Shown here piece after piece: positions 33,297-41,923 of a stretch of DNA of 45,407 nt. Origin of the DNA: a virus; the IMG/VR virus record IMGVR_UViG_3300049927_000076, positions 1 through 45,407 of that record. One strand, given 5' to 3'. The position numbers were made by a program, and so were the translations under genes. The notes under the pieces were generated by a model that saw nothing but the letters and a program-made list of their open reading frames with translations, did not search any database and was not told the DNA's origin. Position 1 is the stretch's first letter. Each line of letters starts with the position of its first letter.

Positions 33297-35965
33297 TCTC
33301 TATGCCACATCTTTTCCATTGCCTGAGGCGTGAAGTTAGCTAGCACGGCGCTTGCGGCTTCAGGAGACATGTGTCCTGTGAAGTGTGCGATAGACCTAGC
33401 AGCTACTGAACGACGGCTGATGTGATCTAGGTCTCTGTAGAGCTTCACCGCTAGCACGGCGTCTGTAGGAGAGTGCTCATTAGCAACGCTTTCAAGAATG
33501 TCACGCTTTGCCTCACGATTTTTGATGACGTTAGCGCTGTATTTCTTTCGGGCTGACGGGTCGTACGCAGCAAGCTCCTTGTCAGCAACCTGGGGATCAG
33601 TGAGCATGTTGCGCCACTGGTTATCCTCAGCTACGGGCTGATAAGGTTGTTCTTCAGCTGGTGCCTGTTTGGCTTCAACGGGCTTTCCCATCTTCTTGGT
33701 TATCTTGGAGATGATAGGAGGCTTAGGAGCTCCGATGTTAGCAAGGATGTCTGACATCGATGATACGGGAGCTGGAGCCTTAGGAGCTGGCATAGAGCCT
33801 TCTGCCTGCATCTTCTGCATCAACGAGCCAATCGCTGGCGACGCTGGGCCATCGGGCACTGCGGAAGTATCTTCAGCCGGCTGCGCGGTTAGCTTACGCA
33901 TAGTGTTAGCAGCGCTGATCAGCTGTGAGCCACGCTTGGTGAACTCAGGATTGCTGAGAGCCCTAAGGCCACCCTGCTCGTTGATGAGCGGGCTGTTGGC
34001 AGCAAGGCCTTCAGCCTGTGAGACACCATCAGCTTTCTTCGTTGCGATGTTGAAGACTTCCTGGGCGCGTGCAGAGTTCTTGAACCCTCGTGAGATATTG
34101 CGAGCTGGACGCGTGATTGTGCTGGGTAGGGCGTTGGGATCAATCGTCGTAGCTGCAACAGGAGGAGCAACAGGTGCTGGCGTTGGTTCAGGAGGTAGCC
34201 CAGCTTTCATGCTTGCCTGTGCCATCTTCAGCGCGATTGGGCTGATGTCGGGAGGAGCTGGCGCGGGAGCTGTAACTTCAGGCGCTGGAGGTTGCATCTT
34301 GGCAGCTAGCTGTTGAAGCATAGGCATGGCATCAGTGATCATTGACTTGCGTTTCTGATCAGCGATGCCCTTGGCAATCTTGGCCATCCCCTCTTCGACC
34401 TTGGCGTTCGCGTTTAACGTTGGCCGAAGTCCCGGAGTAGGTTCAGCAGGGTTGCCCCAGAGCGCAGTATCCTGCGGCGGCGAAACCTGTGGGACCGAAG
34501 TCGTCACGGGTTCAGCGGACGGACCTGTTGGCTCTGGGGACCTGACGGGCTGCGTAGGATCACCAAACTTGTCAGCGAAACCTTGCGCGCTATTTCGTGC
34601 TCCGGTCATCTTGTCGAAGAGACGAGCGGCTCCGTAGGCTCCATAGAGACCACCTAGGGCTGGTAAAGCTATGTGGCCGATGCCTGGGACACCTGATCCA
34701 AGGATAGCTCCTCCGATGTACGTGCCTGGGCGCTTGAGAGGTCCTAGGTTATCCATAGCACCAGAGATTCCGCCGTTGCCCATGTCTTTGAGCTGTGACG
34801 AGAGAAGAGCTTGTCGTGCTAGACTTGCGGTCTCAGGAGAGACTTCAGTGCTTAAGCTCGTAAGCTCAGTGGGGTTAGCTGTTCCGCCGCTCTGAATGCG
34901 CTTAAGCGTGTTAGCGTTGTCAGTAGAGAGGCCAGTTTCATTCTTGGCAGCATCTACGAGTTCATTATGTACGTCAGCGTGCGCAGCGTCTACGGCTTCT
35001 GGTGTGAGCTTCTTGCTTGCTGAGGCCGCGAGCAGACGATTAGCTAATGCAGTAGAGGCTTCAGCATTTTCTCCACCAAACTGTCGGAACTTCGTGGCAG
35101 AAGCGATGTCTGCGGCAGTCCTAGGTGCAGCCAACAGACCACCTGTAGCTCCGCTTGCGAGAGCCGCTTCTGCCGTTTTGTTTGGATCATATTGTACGCC
35201 TTTGTCAGTGCCAATGGTCGAGCCGACTTGGCTGATAGCGTCGCGAGCACCACCGGCTGCGGCTTCAGTGCCTGCAGTGGCCATGTACTTCTTTAGAGCG
35301 GAGCCCACAGCGCGTGCGCCAACGCCTGATACTTCCGAGCTGAGTCCTGGGACAAGGCGATTGACGCCTAGGACATTGAGAGGCGCGGCGATAGCTTGCT
35401 TAACGCCCTCGCGAGCGATGTCAGAGCCAGTTACTGGAGAGTTGGGAGTTCCTGTGCGTGCATCAGCGTTCTCGTGTGCTCCTGGGCCGAAAGTTCGGAG
35501 GAGCATGGAGCCTAGGCCACCTACTGCACCGCCGACAGCAGCGCCCCGAGATCCACCAACAATGTTGCCGATCTTTGAGCCTACTGAGCCTGCAGCAACA
35601 TCTGATGCTAGGCCTGGAGCCTGTTCTGCGATGTTCTGAGGGAGGTTTCCGAGCTGATAGTCAGCAGGGTTGTACCAGTGACCACCCTCGCGAATGAGGG
35701 GAGCAGCTTTGTAGTTCGTTGGTTCTGTAGCAGCTGCAGCAGCGTTGAGAGCATCAGACTTGACATCCCCAAGGCCCAGCGTTGAAGAGACACCTGAGGC
35801 TAGGTTTGACACACCGTGCGCGAAACCAGCAGCAACACCTGACGGCTTCTCAGCCGGGAGAGACTTTGCAATCTCATCAACAGTTGTGTTCTGTTCTTCC
35901 GGCGAGAGCTTTAGAAATTCGTCGCCCACTGTAACTGAGTGACCGGCTACTGTGAGCGTAGGCAT
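33293..35965 (-). CDS. internal virion / DNA-ejection protein
   Basis: 890 residues. The N-terminus (MPTLTVAGHSVTVGDEFLKL and then EQNTTVDEIAKSL) is shared by large ejection proteins of many podoviruses. A Gly/Ala-rich hydrophobic stretch at about 120-155 (IGNIVGGSRGAAVGGAVGGL) could enter the membrane, and long Pro/Ala linkers fill the C-terminal half. It is likely stored in the head and ejected ahead of DNA. It starts just before the lysozyme-type protein's stop. Confidence 0.8.
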   Translation of the reverse strand: MPTLTVAGHSVTVGDEFLKLSPEEQNTTVDEIAKSLPAEKPSGVAAGFAHGVSNLASGVSSTLGLGDVKSDALNAAAAATEPTNYKAAPLIREGGHWYNPADYQLGNLPQNIAEQAPGLASDVAAGSVGSKIGNIVGGSRGAAVGGAVGGLGSMLLRTFGPGAHENADARTGTPNSPVTGSDIAREGVKQAIAAPLNVLGVNRLVPGLSSEVSGVGARAVGSALKKYMATAGTEAAAGGARDAISQVGSTIGTDKGVQYDPNKTAEAALASGATGGLLAAPRTAADIASATKFRQFGGENAEASTALANRLLAASASKKLTPEAVDAAHADVHNELVDAAKNETGLSTDNANTLKRIQSGGTANPTELTSLSTEVSPETASLARQALLSSQLKDMGNGGISGAMDNLGPLKRPGTYIGGAILGSGVPGIGHIALPALGGLYGAYGAARLFDKMTGARNSAQGFADKFGDPTQPVRSPEPTGPSAEPVTTSVPQVSPPQDTALWGNPAEPTPGLRPTLNANAKVEEGMAKIAKGIADQKRKSMITDAMPMLQQLAAKMQPPAPEVTAPAPAPPDISPIALKMAQASMKAGLPPEPTPAPVAPPVAATTIDPNALPSTITRPARNISRGFKNSARAQEVFNIATKKADGVSQAEGLAANSPLINEQGGLRALSNPEFTKRGSQLISAANTMRKLTAQPAEDTSAVPDGPASPAIGSLMQKMQAEGSMPAPKAPAPVSSMSDILANIGAPKPPIISKITKKMGKPVEAKQAPAEEQPYQPVAEDNQWRNMLTDPQVADKELAAYDPSARKKYSANVIKNREAKRDILESVANEHSPTDAVLAVKLYRDLDHISRRSVAARSIAHFTGHMSPEAASAVLANFTPQAMEKMWHRE

Positions 35966-37768
35966 TTAGTTGATACTCCAAGATACACCGTTAGAAGTCT
36001 TCATAGGCTTCGAGGTGCTGGGTGTGGGTGATGGTGTTGAGGACTTAACGCCGCTAGGCTGTACGTAGCCGCCATCCTTGGTCTGGTTATGCCTAGCTAT
36101 GATCCTGTCATAGCCAGCTTGACCTTCTTTTGTGACGACAGGAAAGTCAGGGACGAGCGGGCTGTTGTCGTTTCCGGTACGCCAGCCATTCTGCAGCTCA
36201 CCGTGCTTTGCCATCACGTCCTCAGCGTCAGCAGCCATACTGGCGCGCAGCTCTGGTAGTGACTTGTTCATGTCATAGAGAGCTAGGATACGAGCCTTCT
36301 CGTGCTCACCAGCCACACCACCACCTAAGAACTTGGCCTTTTCGCTGGCGAAGTTGTTGATGTGTGTTTGCAGAGATGTGTAGGCTTGCGCCTCAGGTGT
36401 GGACTGTCCTGCGAGAGTTTTGTTATGTGCGAAGTTCAGTCCGTAAGAAACGCCTGGGATGGAGCTATCAGCGTGGTCGTTGTACGCTTTAACGGCTTCA
36501 ATTTCGTCGCTGAGATTAGCACCGTGTTCAAGAGCAACATTGCCCATACGCATCTGAACTGCAGGAGAGTTAGGAGCTGTGGACGTGGTGTACGCTTGTC
36601 TGAGCTTGACGCGCGCAGGACCTGTGCCCTCTTGGAGTGTCGGATCAGCCTGAAGAGCATCTGCTCGTAACTGAGCCGCCCCAGGTTGCCGTGAGCTTGA
36701 GTTAGGCATCAACGCTCTGCCATCAACGATGGCTTGAACGCTGTTAGCATACTGCGGACCTTGGCTCTTGGTGATAGCATCCATGAACTCTTTTCCTGAC
36801 AGGCCAGAAGTCTCTGCCGCAGGATCAGGAGCTGGGGCTGCTGCCTTGGAGGCCGCGTACTCTTCAGGCGTCGGAGGAAAGCCCATGATCGGCTGACCGA
36901 ACCTGTCCTTGCCAATGACAGACCACTTCTCCTTGTCGTTAGGATCAGTGCGAGGAGCAGCGTACTTGAACTGTCGCGTCTGCGACGGGTTCGATGAGTT
37001 AGTTTGCGTGGCCATGCCCGTGATTGGGTCGAAGTTGGTGCTCCACGTGCCCTGTGGCTGTCGGCCGGCTGCAGCTACCTGTTCAAGGGCTGCGGCGTGA
37101 GCTGGGTCCTGAGCAATGCCCGGGGCCATTTCAGCCATCGTCTGGCCAACCTTCTGCAGGATTTGAGCCCACTGCGGGGTGCTAGTGTCAACGGGTGTAC
37201 CGCCGGCTGTTAGCGCGCCCTGAGGCTGCCCTGGGTTCGTTAGAGCTCCCGGGGTCTGTGTTGGGTCTGTGTAGGCCATTGCTTGTGATCCTGTTGCGGG
37301 CTTCCTGCCCATGGCAGTCTCAATTGCGGTGGGTCCATCTGAACCGTCGAATAGGGCGCGAGCTGATTGCGCTCTGCGTCCTGAGTTGTCGGCTGAGATT
37401 TCGTACTGACGGTTGACGACGTTCGCAGCTTCCTCAGGTGTAGTGGCGGCCTGAAGAGCCTTGTATGCACCGTTGTGCGTTGTATCGAACTCTTGACGCA
37501 TGAACGACTGCTGGGCTTCCGGGGTCCGGTAGTCTAGGTCGTTTTCGTCAGCATGATCCTTCAGAGCCTGAAGTCGATCGCCGCGCCACTGAGCTGAGCC
37601 CCAGGCGGAGCCGTTGTCGCCAGTCGGTCCCCATGCAGGGATTCCCGAGCCACTCTCGTTCTGAAGGTTGCCTACGAGGCCAGCCGCTTGATGCGGAGCT
37701 AGCCCCAGGCCGCCGTCATCACGGGAGCGCTGGGCGAAGTCCATCCAGCTTCCGGTGTTGTCAGCCAT
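35966..37768 (-). CDS. virion peptidoglycan hydrolase / ejection protein (phage lysozyme2 domain)
   Basis: 600 residues. The N-terminal ~140 residues (APHQAAGLVGNLQNESG, later NGSAWGSAQWRGDRLQAL) match the Phage_lysozyme2 domain (PF18013), with Glu in NLQNESG as the probable catalytic acid. The rest is disordered and helical. It would locally open the cell wall during DNA entry, like T7 gp16 in role. Adjacent to the ejection protein. Confidence 0.85.
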   Translation of the reverse strand: MADNTGSWMDFAQRSRDDGGLGLAPHQAAGLVGNLQNESGSGIPAWGPTGDNGSAWGSAQWRGDRLQALKDHADENDLDYRTPEAQQSFMRQEFDTTHNGAYKALQAATTPEEAANVVNRQYEISADNSGRRAQSARALFDGSDGPTAIETAMGRKPATGSQAMAYTDPTQTPGALTNPGQPQGALTAGGTPVDTSTPQWAQILQKVGQTMAEMAPGIAQDPAHAAALEQVAAAGRQPQGTWSTNFDPITGMATQTNSSNPSQTRQFKYAAPRTDPNDKEKWSVIGKDRFGQPIMGFPPTPEEYAASKAAAPAPDPAAETSGLSGKEFMDAITKSQGPQYANSVQAIVDGRALMPNSSSRQPGAAQLRADALQADPTLQEGTGPARVKLRQAYTTSTAPNSPAVQMRMGNVALEHGANLSDEIEAVKAYNDHADSSIPGVSYGLNFAHNKTLAGQSTPEAQAYTSLQTHINNFASEKAKFLGGGVAGEHEKARILALYDMNKSLPELRASMAADAEDVMAKHGELQNGWRTGNDNSPLVPDFPVVTKEGQAGYDRIIARHNQTKDGGYVQPSGVKSSTPSPTPSTSKPMKTSNGVSWSIN

Positions 37769-39019
37769 TTAGCACTGAGCCATTTCATAAGGGGTGAAGC
37801 CTAGCTGCGTAGCTGAGCTACTGAGCGCTTTCGAGTAGTCAACAATCTTGATACCGTTGTGCTCAATGACAGCATCGGGGTTCACGAGCTCAACGTCCTG
37901 AGCCATGACGCCAATGTTGAGGCGTTTCTCAGGATCACCGATGTATCGGAAGGTGTAGAGGGGAAGGCCGTTGTAAGCCGTGCCAATACGAGTGATGTCT
38001 TCCTTGTAGCGGCGATCAGAGAGTGCGAGCAGCGGGGCCATGGATCCGATACCTGACGCAAGCTTTCCGCCAGATGACATAAGTCCGCTGATGGTATCCC
38101 AAGCGCTGGGTGTTGAAGTGGTGTCGCTGGTGCCAGTAGTGTTCTGGCCCCAGTTGTTGGTGCCTGCGACCGACATGAGGCCCTGAGCAGCAGCGAACGG
38201 TGACGTTACCTTAGACTGATACTGCTGTTGCTCGTTGTTGAGAATTGCCTGCTGAGCTGCCGTGAGGCCAGCACCGCCAGCTGCGGCTTCGCTGGAGAGC
38301 GCGCCTTGGTCAGCTACGGAGGCATTGCCTGCATTGACGCCAGTGTTGGCTGCAGTGTTGCCGATGTTTCCTGCGGTGCTTAAGGCTCCGAGGTTCTCTG
38401 TGTTGTTGTTGTTAGCGGTCGTCTGCGCGAGATTAAGGCCGTTGGCGAACGCGGTGCCAGAGAGGGAGCCGTTCAGGTTAGCGGACTGCTCAGCAAGCCC
38501 GCGCTGCACCAAACCATCAGCTATGCCCGTACGGGTGCTGTTGGTGTTGTTCCCGATGGCTGCGTTCTGCTCAATGCCCGGCATCGTAACATCACGTGCA
38601 GTCTCGGTAGCGCCTTGCATGGCGGCCTTGACTTGCGCTGGGATGTTCTGTCCGGCGACATACTGATTAGCAGCGTCGACCTGTGACTGAGTGTTGTTCG
38701 TAGCGGCCGGGTTGTAGCCAGAGAGGCCAGAGAGCGCGCCGGTTACACCAGAGGTCCCAGCGTTCTGAAGCGTGGTGCCCGTGTTGGCCATCGTATTAGG
38801 AACAGACAGGTTGCCACCTTGGGCAATCATCTGCTGGAACGCAGCGATAGCTGCTGGATCAAGTTGCGCGGTGAAGTCAGTTGGTGCTACGGCCTGGGAG
38901 GCCTTACCGTACGCGTCTTGAGCGCCGTTGAAGGCTGTAGTAAGCGCACCAACCTGCGGCGCGAAGCCGGGCTGCGTGCTGCCCGTGGTTGATGTGTCTT
39001 TTTCGGAGCTGGTGCTCAT
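37769..39019 (-). CDS. internal virion/tail protein with C-terminal peptidase S74-like domain
   Basis: 416 residues from the ATG at 39019 (AGGA six bases upstream). The body is Asn/Thr/Ala-rich (NNTNSTRTGIADGL and similar). The C-terminus reads LSDRRYKEDITRI, PLYTFRYIGD and NIGVMAQDV, the intramolecular chaperone (S74) domain usually found on fibres, with the self-cleavage Ser and Lys. Its presence on a protein in the ejection cluster suggests a trimeric assembly that matures by auto-cleavage. Confidence 0.75.
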   Translation of the reverse strand: MSTSSEKDTSTTGSTQPGFAPQVGALTTAFNGAQDAYGKASQAVAPTDFTAQLDPAAIAAFQQMIAQGGNLSVPNTMANTGTTLQNAGTSGVTGALSGLSGYNPAATNNTQSQVDAANQYVAGQNIPAQVKAAMQGATETARDVTMPGIEQNAAIGNNTNSTRTGIADGLVQRGLAEQSANLNGSLSGTAFANGLNLAQTTANNNNTENLGALSTAGNIGNTAANTGVNAGNASVADQGALSSEAAAGGAGLTAAQQAILNNEQQQYQSKVTSPFAAAQGLMSVAGTNNWGQNTTGTSDTTSTPSAWDTISGLMSSGGKLASGIGSMAPLLALSDRRYKEDITRIGTAYNGLPLYTFRYIGDPEKRLNIGVMAQDVELVNPDAVIEHNGIKIVDYSKALSSSATQLGFTPYEMAQC

Positions 39020-39020
39020 A

Positions 39021-39356
39021 TTAAATCCTGTGAATGAATAATCGGCGCTGTTCACCGTTTTCACAGGTGACGTTTTGGAACGGCTGATAGCCGAAGCTGC
39101 GCACGAAGCGCTCAAACTTCTTGTCGTCTTCGATGCCGAGGGTGAAGACTGGGATGGTCACACAGGACCTGAAGGCGTCCCATACACGGTGGCACTCCCT
39201 ACGAACCGAGGGGGACCAACGCACTATGCGTACGTGCGCAATCAGCAGTTGGTCCCCGCCGCGAACGAACTCGTCAACTTCAAACCAGAAGTCGTCGGTC
39301 GTATGTAGGCGATGTCTTGTTACGAACTCAAAGGTGTCCAATTGCTGGCCACGCAA
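39021..39356 (-). CDS. hypothetical protein, GNAT-like C-terminus, 111 aa
   Basis: A TTG start; another TTG 15 bases downstream is possible. The C-terminal half (VFTLGIEDDKKFERFVRSFGYQPFQ) recalls the last strand and helix of GNAT folds, as in T7 gp13-like virion proteins, but the acetyl-CoA loop is not clear. It precedes the ejection genes, where T7-like phages carry such a protein. Confidence 0.5.
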   Translation of the reverse strand: MRGQQLDTFEFVTRHRLHTTDDFWFEVDEFVRGGDQLLIAHVRIVRWSPSVRRECHRVWDAFRSCVTIPVFTLGIEDDKKFERFVRSFGYQPFQNVTCENGEQRRLFIHRI

Positions 39357-39402
39357 TGGTGATCATTATCAGGCCACACACCACAGCAACGAAGGTGATC
39401 AT
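39328..39402 (-). CDS. possible membrane micropeptide, 24 aa
   Basis: An ATG overlapping the previous stop (ATGA) opens a 24-residue, almost wholly hydrophobic frame (MITFVAVVCGLIMITIAWPA). It overlaps the next gene's start. It could be a tiny membrane peptide or a chance frame; overlap on both sides favours the first weakly. Confidence 0.35.
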   Translation of the reverse strand: MITFVAVVCGLIMITIAWPAIGHL

Positions 39403-39578
39403 AGACCACTGACTACAATGCGAGCTTCGATAGACTTAAGCGCGGTGATGAGCTGAGCAATGGACGCAGCGATTGCCTGATGCTCCTGCGATAGGAACGG
39501 CACCAAGCTATCCTCCAGCTGGGGGATATTGCGCATCTTGAAGGGCTTGAGGTTTACGGTGTCCTTGACGACGGACAT
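39399..39578 (-). CDS. hypothetical protein, 59 aa
   Basis: The ATG at 39578 lies 14 bases after the nozzle stop. A polar start (MSVVKDTVNLKPFKMRN) leads to an amphipathic helix (QEHQAIAASIAQLITALKSIE). It fills an otherwise empty gap and ends in an ATGA overlap, which supports it as real. Possibly a small virion protein. Confidence 0.6.
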   Translation of the reverse strand: MSVVKDTVNLKPFKMRNIPQLEDSLVPFLSQEHQAIAASIAQLITALKSIEARIVVSGL

Positions 39579-39594
39579 CAGCTAGTGCCTAGCA

Positions 39595-41229
39595 TTACGC
39601 GGTGCCTGTGTTATGGAGATCAATGTCAAAGCCAGTCAGAGACATCTCGTTGTAGTCAGAATACAGAACTTTCATTGCGAGGAAGCGTCCTGCGATGTTG
39701 TAGTCCAGTTTGTAGTTCAGGTTGCCGTCGTACGGCTGATACGCACTGAACACCGGGTCCACGTTAGCGTAGTCAGTTGCGCCTATAGCTACCATGAGTG
39801 GCTGAGAGCCTGTACCGAAGCGGCCCTGCGGATAAACTGTAGAAACGACCTTGTAGCCTCGAAGGTCCTCGTTGAGGCTATCGAGATCAATCCCGAAGCG
39901 CTCAAGATAGCGAGGCTTGGTGGCGTTGGTGTCCACAGCGAACGCAACGTTAGACCCGGTACCAAAGAGGTCTAAGGCGTACAGTGACGTTGTGAGATTG
40001 TAGGGCGTGTTACCGTCACCTACGTAAACTGGAGTGCGCTTGAAGCCGTCCTCTTGGTCTAGATACGAGCCACCCGTGGTGCTGTAGAGCGCCGTGGTGG
40101 TCGCGTAGGTCGTCGTGATACTGAGGTTGGCATTGGATGACGAGTAGACGAGGGGAAGGTCATCGAACACGCCAGTCTTGTCACTGTAGTTGTAGACGTA
40201 GGCCCTGTTGCAGCCATCAGGTGTGCCGATGAACGCGACGCCTCTGTCACCCGATATGTAGTTGAACGTCAACTCTTTGAGCTGAGCGTTGTGGGTTATG
40301 AAGCATCTGTTGCGCTTCGACATGTTGATTGAGCTGAAGATGAAGTCGCGGTTACGCTCGTCCACGATTGAGACTTCAGTATTGCCGTCGTGCATCCAAA
40401 GGTCGTTTACACCAAACACGAAGTGCTTGCCGTCGAGCTCAAACGAACAGTTGGCGTTCAAGGAGCCCTTCTGGAACGGAAGCTTGCGATAGTTGTAGAC
40501 CTGGGTTGAGCCGTCAGCAGTCATGATCCAAGCCTCGTTGAGGCCGTAGATGACGAGCTGAGGACCTAGCTGCTGGGCGTCAGTAATCGCTCCCTTCATC
40601 TCAGCCAAGATGTTCTCAGTGGCGAGCGTGGCAGGGAGCGAAGGGTCCCACGACGTGGGGATCACACCAGACAGCGGGATGCTAGAGGTCTTCACCATCG
40701 TTGGGTAGTTAGTGGCGCCCTTGGTTACGTTAAGGGCGACTAGCGCGCCTCCACAGGTTCTTAGGAGCTGGCACGTATACGTGCTGTCCCAGGAGGCTGG
40801 AGCTCCGCTTACGACGCCTAGGTTCTGGAAGGAGCTGTCAGAGGCTCTCAGGTACCAAGGAGCTCGGTCAGAGCGGTTGACGTAGATGATGTTGGCGAGA
40901 GCCGTATCAGACCACGTGCCTTCTGCCGAGGACGGCGTGTACCCTGAGAGCGTATAGTCAGTCTCAGTGCTGTTGAATTTGTAAATCTTGCCGTTGAGGT
41001 ATCCTGTGAAGAGGAGATCAAGGCCCGTGATGGGCGATGCAGAGATACTGTAGCGTGGAGAGGCAGTGCCTAGCGCGAAGACGTTGCGGAAGACTGGGCC
41101 TGAAGAGACCTTGCCGTTGCGGAAGCGGACGTTGACGCCGAAGGACCACGCAGTGTCTGGTAGGTCATAGGGATCAGGGTCACAGAGCACGCCGTACTTA
41201 GCGAGGGATCGGATGTGTTCGATGCTCAA
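39595..41229 (-). CDS. tail nozzle/hub-like protein, TTG start
   Basis: 544 residues, beta-rich with repeated Tyr/Asn/Gly strands (GYLNGKIYKFNSTE, VYNYSDKTG, LYALDLFGTG), suggestive of a beta-propeller as in nozzle proteins of SU10/phiEco32-type tails. AAGGAC (41241-41236), inside the upstream HNH gene, stands six bases before TTG; the HNH stop overlaps the start. No ATG is available near the N-terminus (SIEHIRSLAKYGV). Confidence 0.75.
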   Translation of the reverse strand: MSIEHIRSLAKYGVLCDPDPYDLPDTAWSFGVNVRFRNGKVSSGPVFRNVFALGTASPRYSISASPITGLDLLFTGYLNGKIYKFNSTETDYTLSGYTPSSAEGTWSDTALANIIYVNRSDRAPWYLRASDSSFQNLGVVSGAPASWDSTYTCQLLRTCGGALVALNVTKGATNYPTMVKTSSIPLSGVIPTSWDPSLPATLATENILAEMKGAITDAQQLGPQLVIYGLNEAWIMTADGSTQVYNYRKLPFQKGSLNANCSFELDGKHFVFGVNDLWMHDGNTEVSIVDERNRDFIFSSINMSKRNRCFITHNAQLKELTFNYISGDRGVAFIGTPDGCNRAYVYNYSDKTGVFDDLPLVYSSSNANLSITTTYATTTALYSTTGGSYLDQEDGFKRTPVYVGDGNTPYNLTTSLYALDLFGTGSNVAFAVDTNATKPRYLERFGIDLDSLNEDLRGYKVVSTVYPQGRFGTGSQPLMVAIGATDYANVDPVFSAYQPYDGNLNYKLDYNIAGRFLAMKVLYSDYNEMSLTGFDIDLHNTGTA

Positions 41230-41612
41230 TGGATTGTCCTTGATGCGGCTAGATAGTTGGAAGCGCGCAGAAGGAGCGCAGTGTCGTCACGGAAGTGCCC
41301 TAGGCCCACGTTGCAGTTGTGGCAGAGGAGCCCACGTACGGTCCCTAAAGAATGACAATGGTCAACGTGGAATGTTCCGCGACCGCCGGCTTCTGTAGCC
41401 CCACAGATAGCGCATGCTCCACCCTGTGAAATAAGCATTGCGGCGAACTGCTCTTGAGACACGCCGTACTTACGCTGGCGCTGGTGCCTCATCTGGCTAT
41501 TAGTGCTCTGTGAAGGCAGCGACTGCCACTTCACCTTGTTAGCGTTGTAGTACGTTCTATTATGCTTCGCGCGTTGAGCTCTCTTGTGAGCTGACTTTTC
41601 TTCTTCAGTCAT
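41226..41612 (-). CDS. endonuclease VII-like HNH, likely homing (copy d), upstream of nozzle
   Basis: 128 residues with an ATG and AGAGGG upstream. The pattern CAICGATEAGGRG, HVDHCHSLGTVRGLLCHNCN and GLGHFRDD is the endonuclease VII type. Its 3' end holds the ribosome binding site of the nozzle gene, and the two overlap by four bases. It is of the same family as the gene upstream of the portal. Confidence 0.85.
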   Translation of the reverse strand: MTEEEKSAHKRAQRAKHNRTYYNANKVKWQSLPSQSTNSQMRHQRQRKYGVSQEQFAAMLISQGGACAICGATEAGGRGTFHVDHCHSLGTVRGLLCHNCNVGLGHFRDDTALLLRASNYLAASRTIH

Positions 41613-41923
41613 CTGTCCCTCTTAGGAGCACCCGAAGTGCAATCCTTGAAGGGGACACACAGTGGTAGATTGTTGATCCCTCTTAAGAGGAGCCTAAGGC
41701 TCTAGAACTCTTAGGAGAAGGAGTAAGAGATATAGTAATAGATCATCTTAGAAAGCTCTTGGGAGCTCTTGGGAATAAGAGATCATTGGAAGCTTGAGAG
41801 TTCTTTAGGAGCTTAAGTTATTCTTAAGAGGCGCGACCCGAGGCCCTAAAGTAAGGGGCTCTCGAAATCGCAGAAGTCCAATGATTGCAGGGGTTTCCTT
41901 GAGAGTTCCCTGAGGGCGATATT
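41613..41923 (-). promoter_or_regulatory. repeat-rich leader before the nozzle operon
   Basis: Non-coding. It holds a perfect palindrome CCTCTTAAGAGG (41679-41690), then GAGCCTAAGGCTC (41690-41702), two tandem copies of CTCTTGGGA near 41757-41776, and several CTCCTAAGAG-like blocks. Near 41841-41866 a hairpin with one mismatch (GAGCCCCT/AGGGCCTC) may end transcription of the fibre gene. It probably combines an end signal for the upstream gene with the leader or promoter of the next. Confidence 0.5.

Noticed and set aside
34896-35639. Plus-strand frame of 247 codons opposite the ejection protein
   Set aside because: Low-complexity Ala/Pro/Arg product that mirrors Gly/Ala coding on the other strand.
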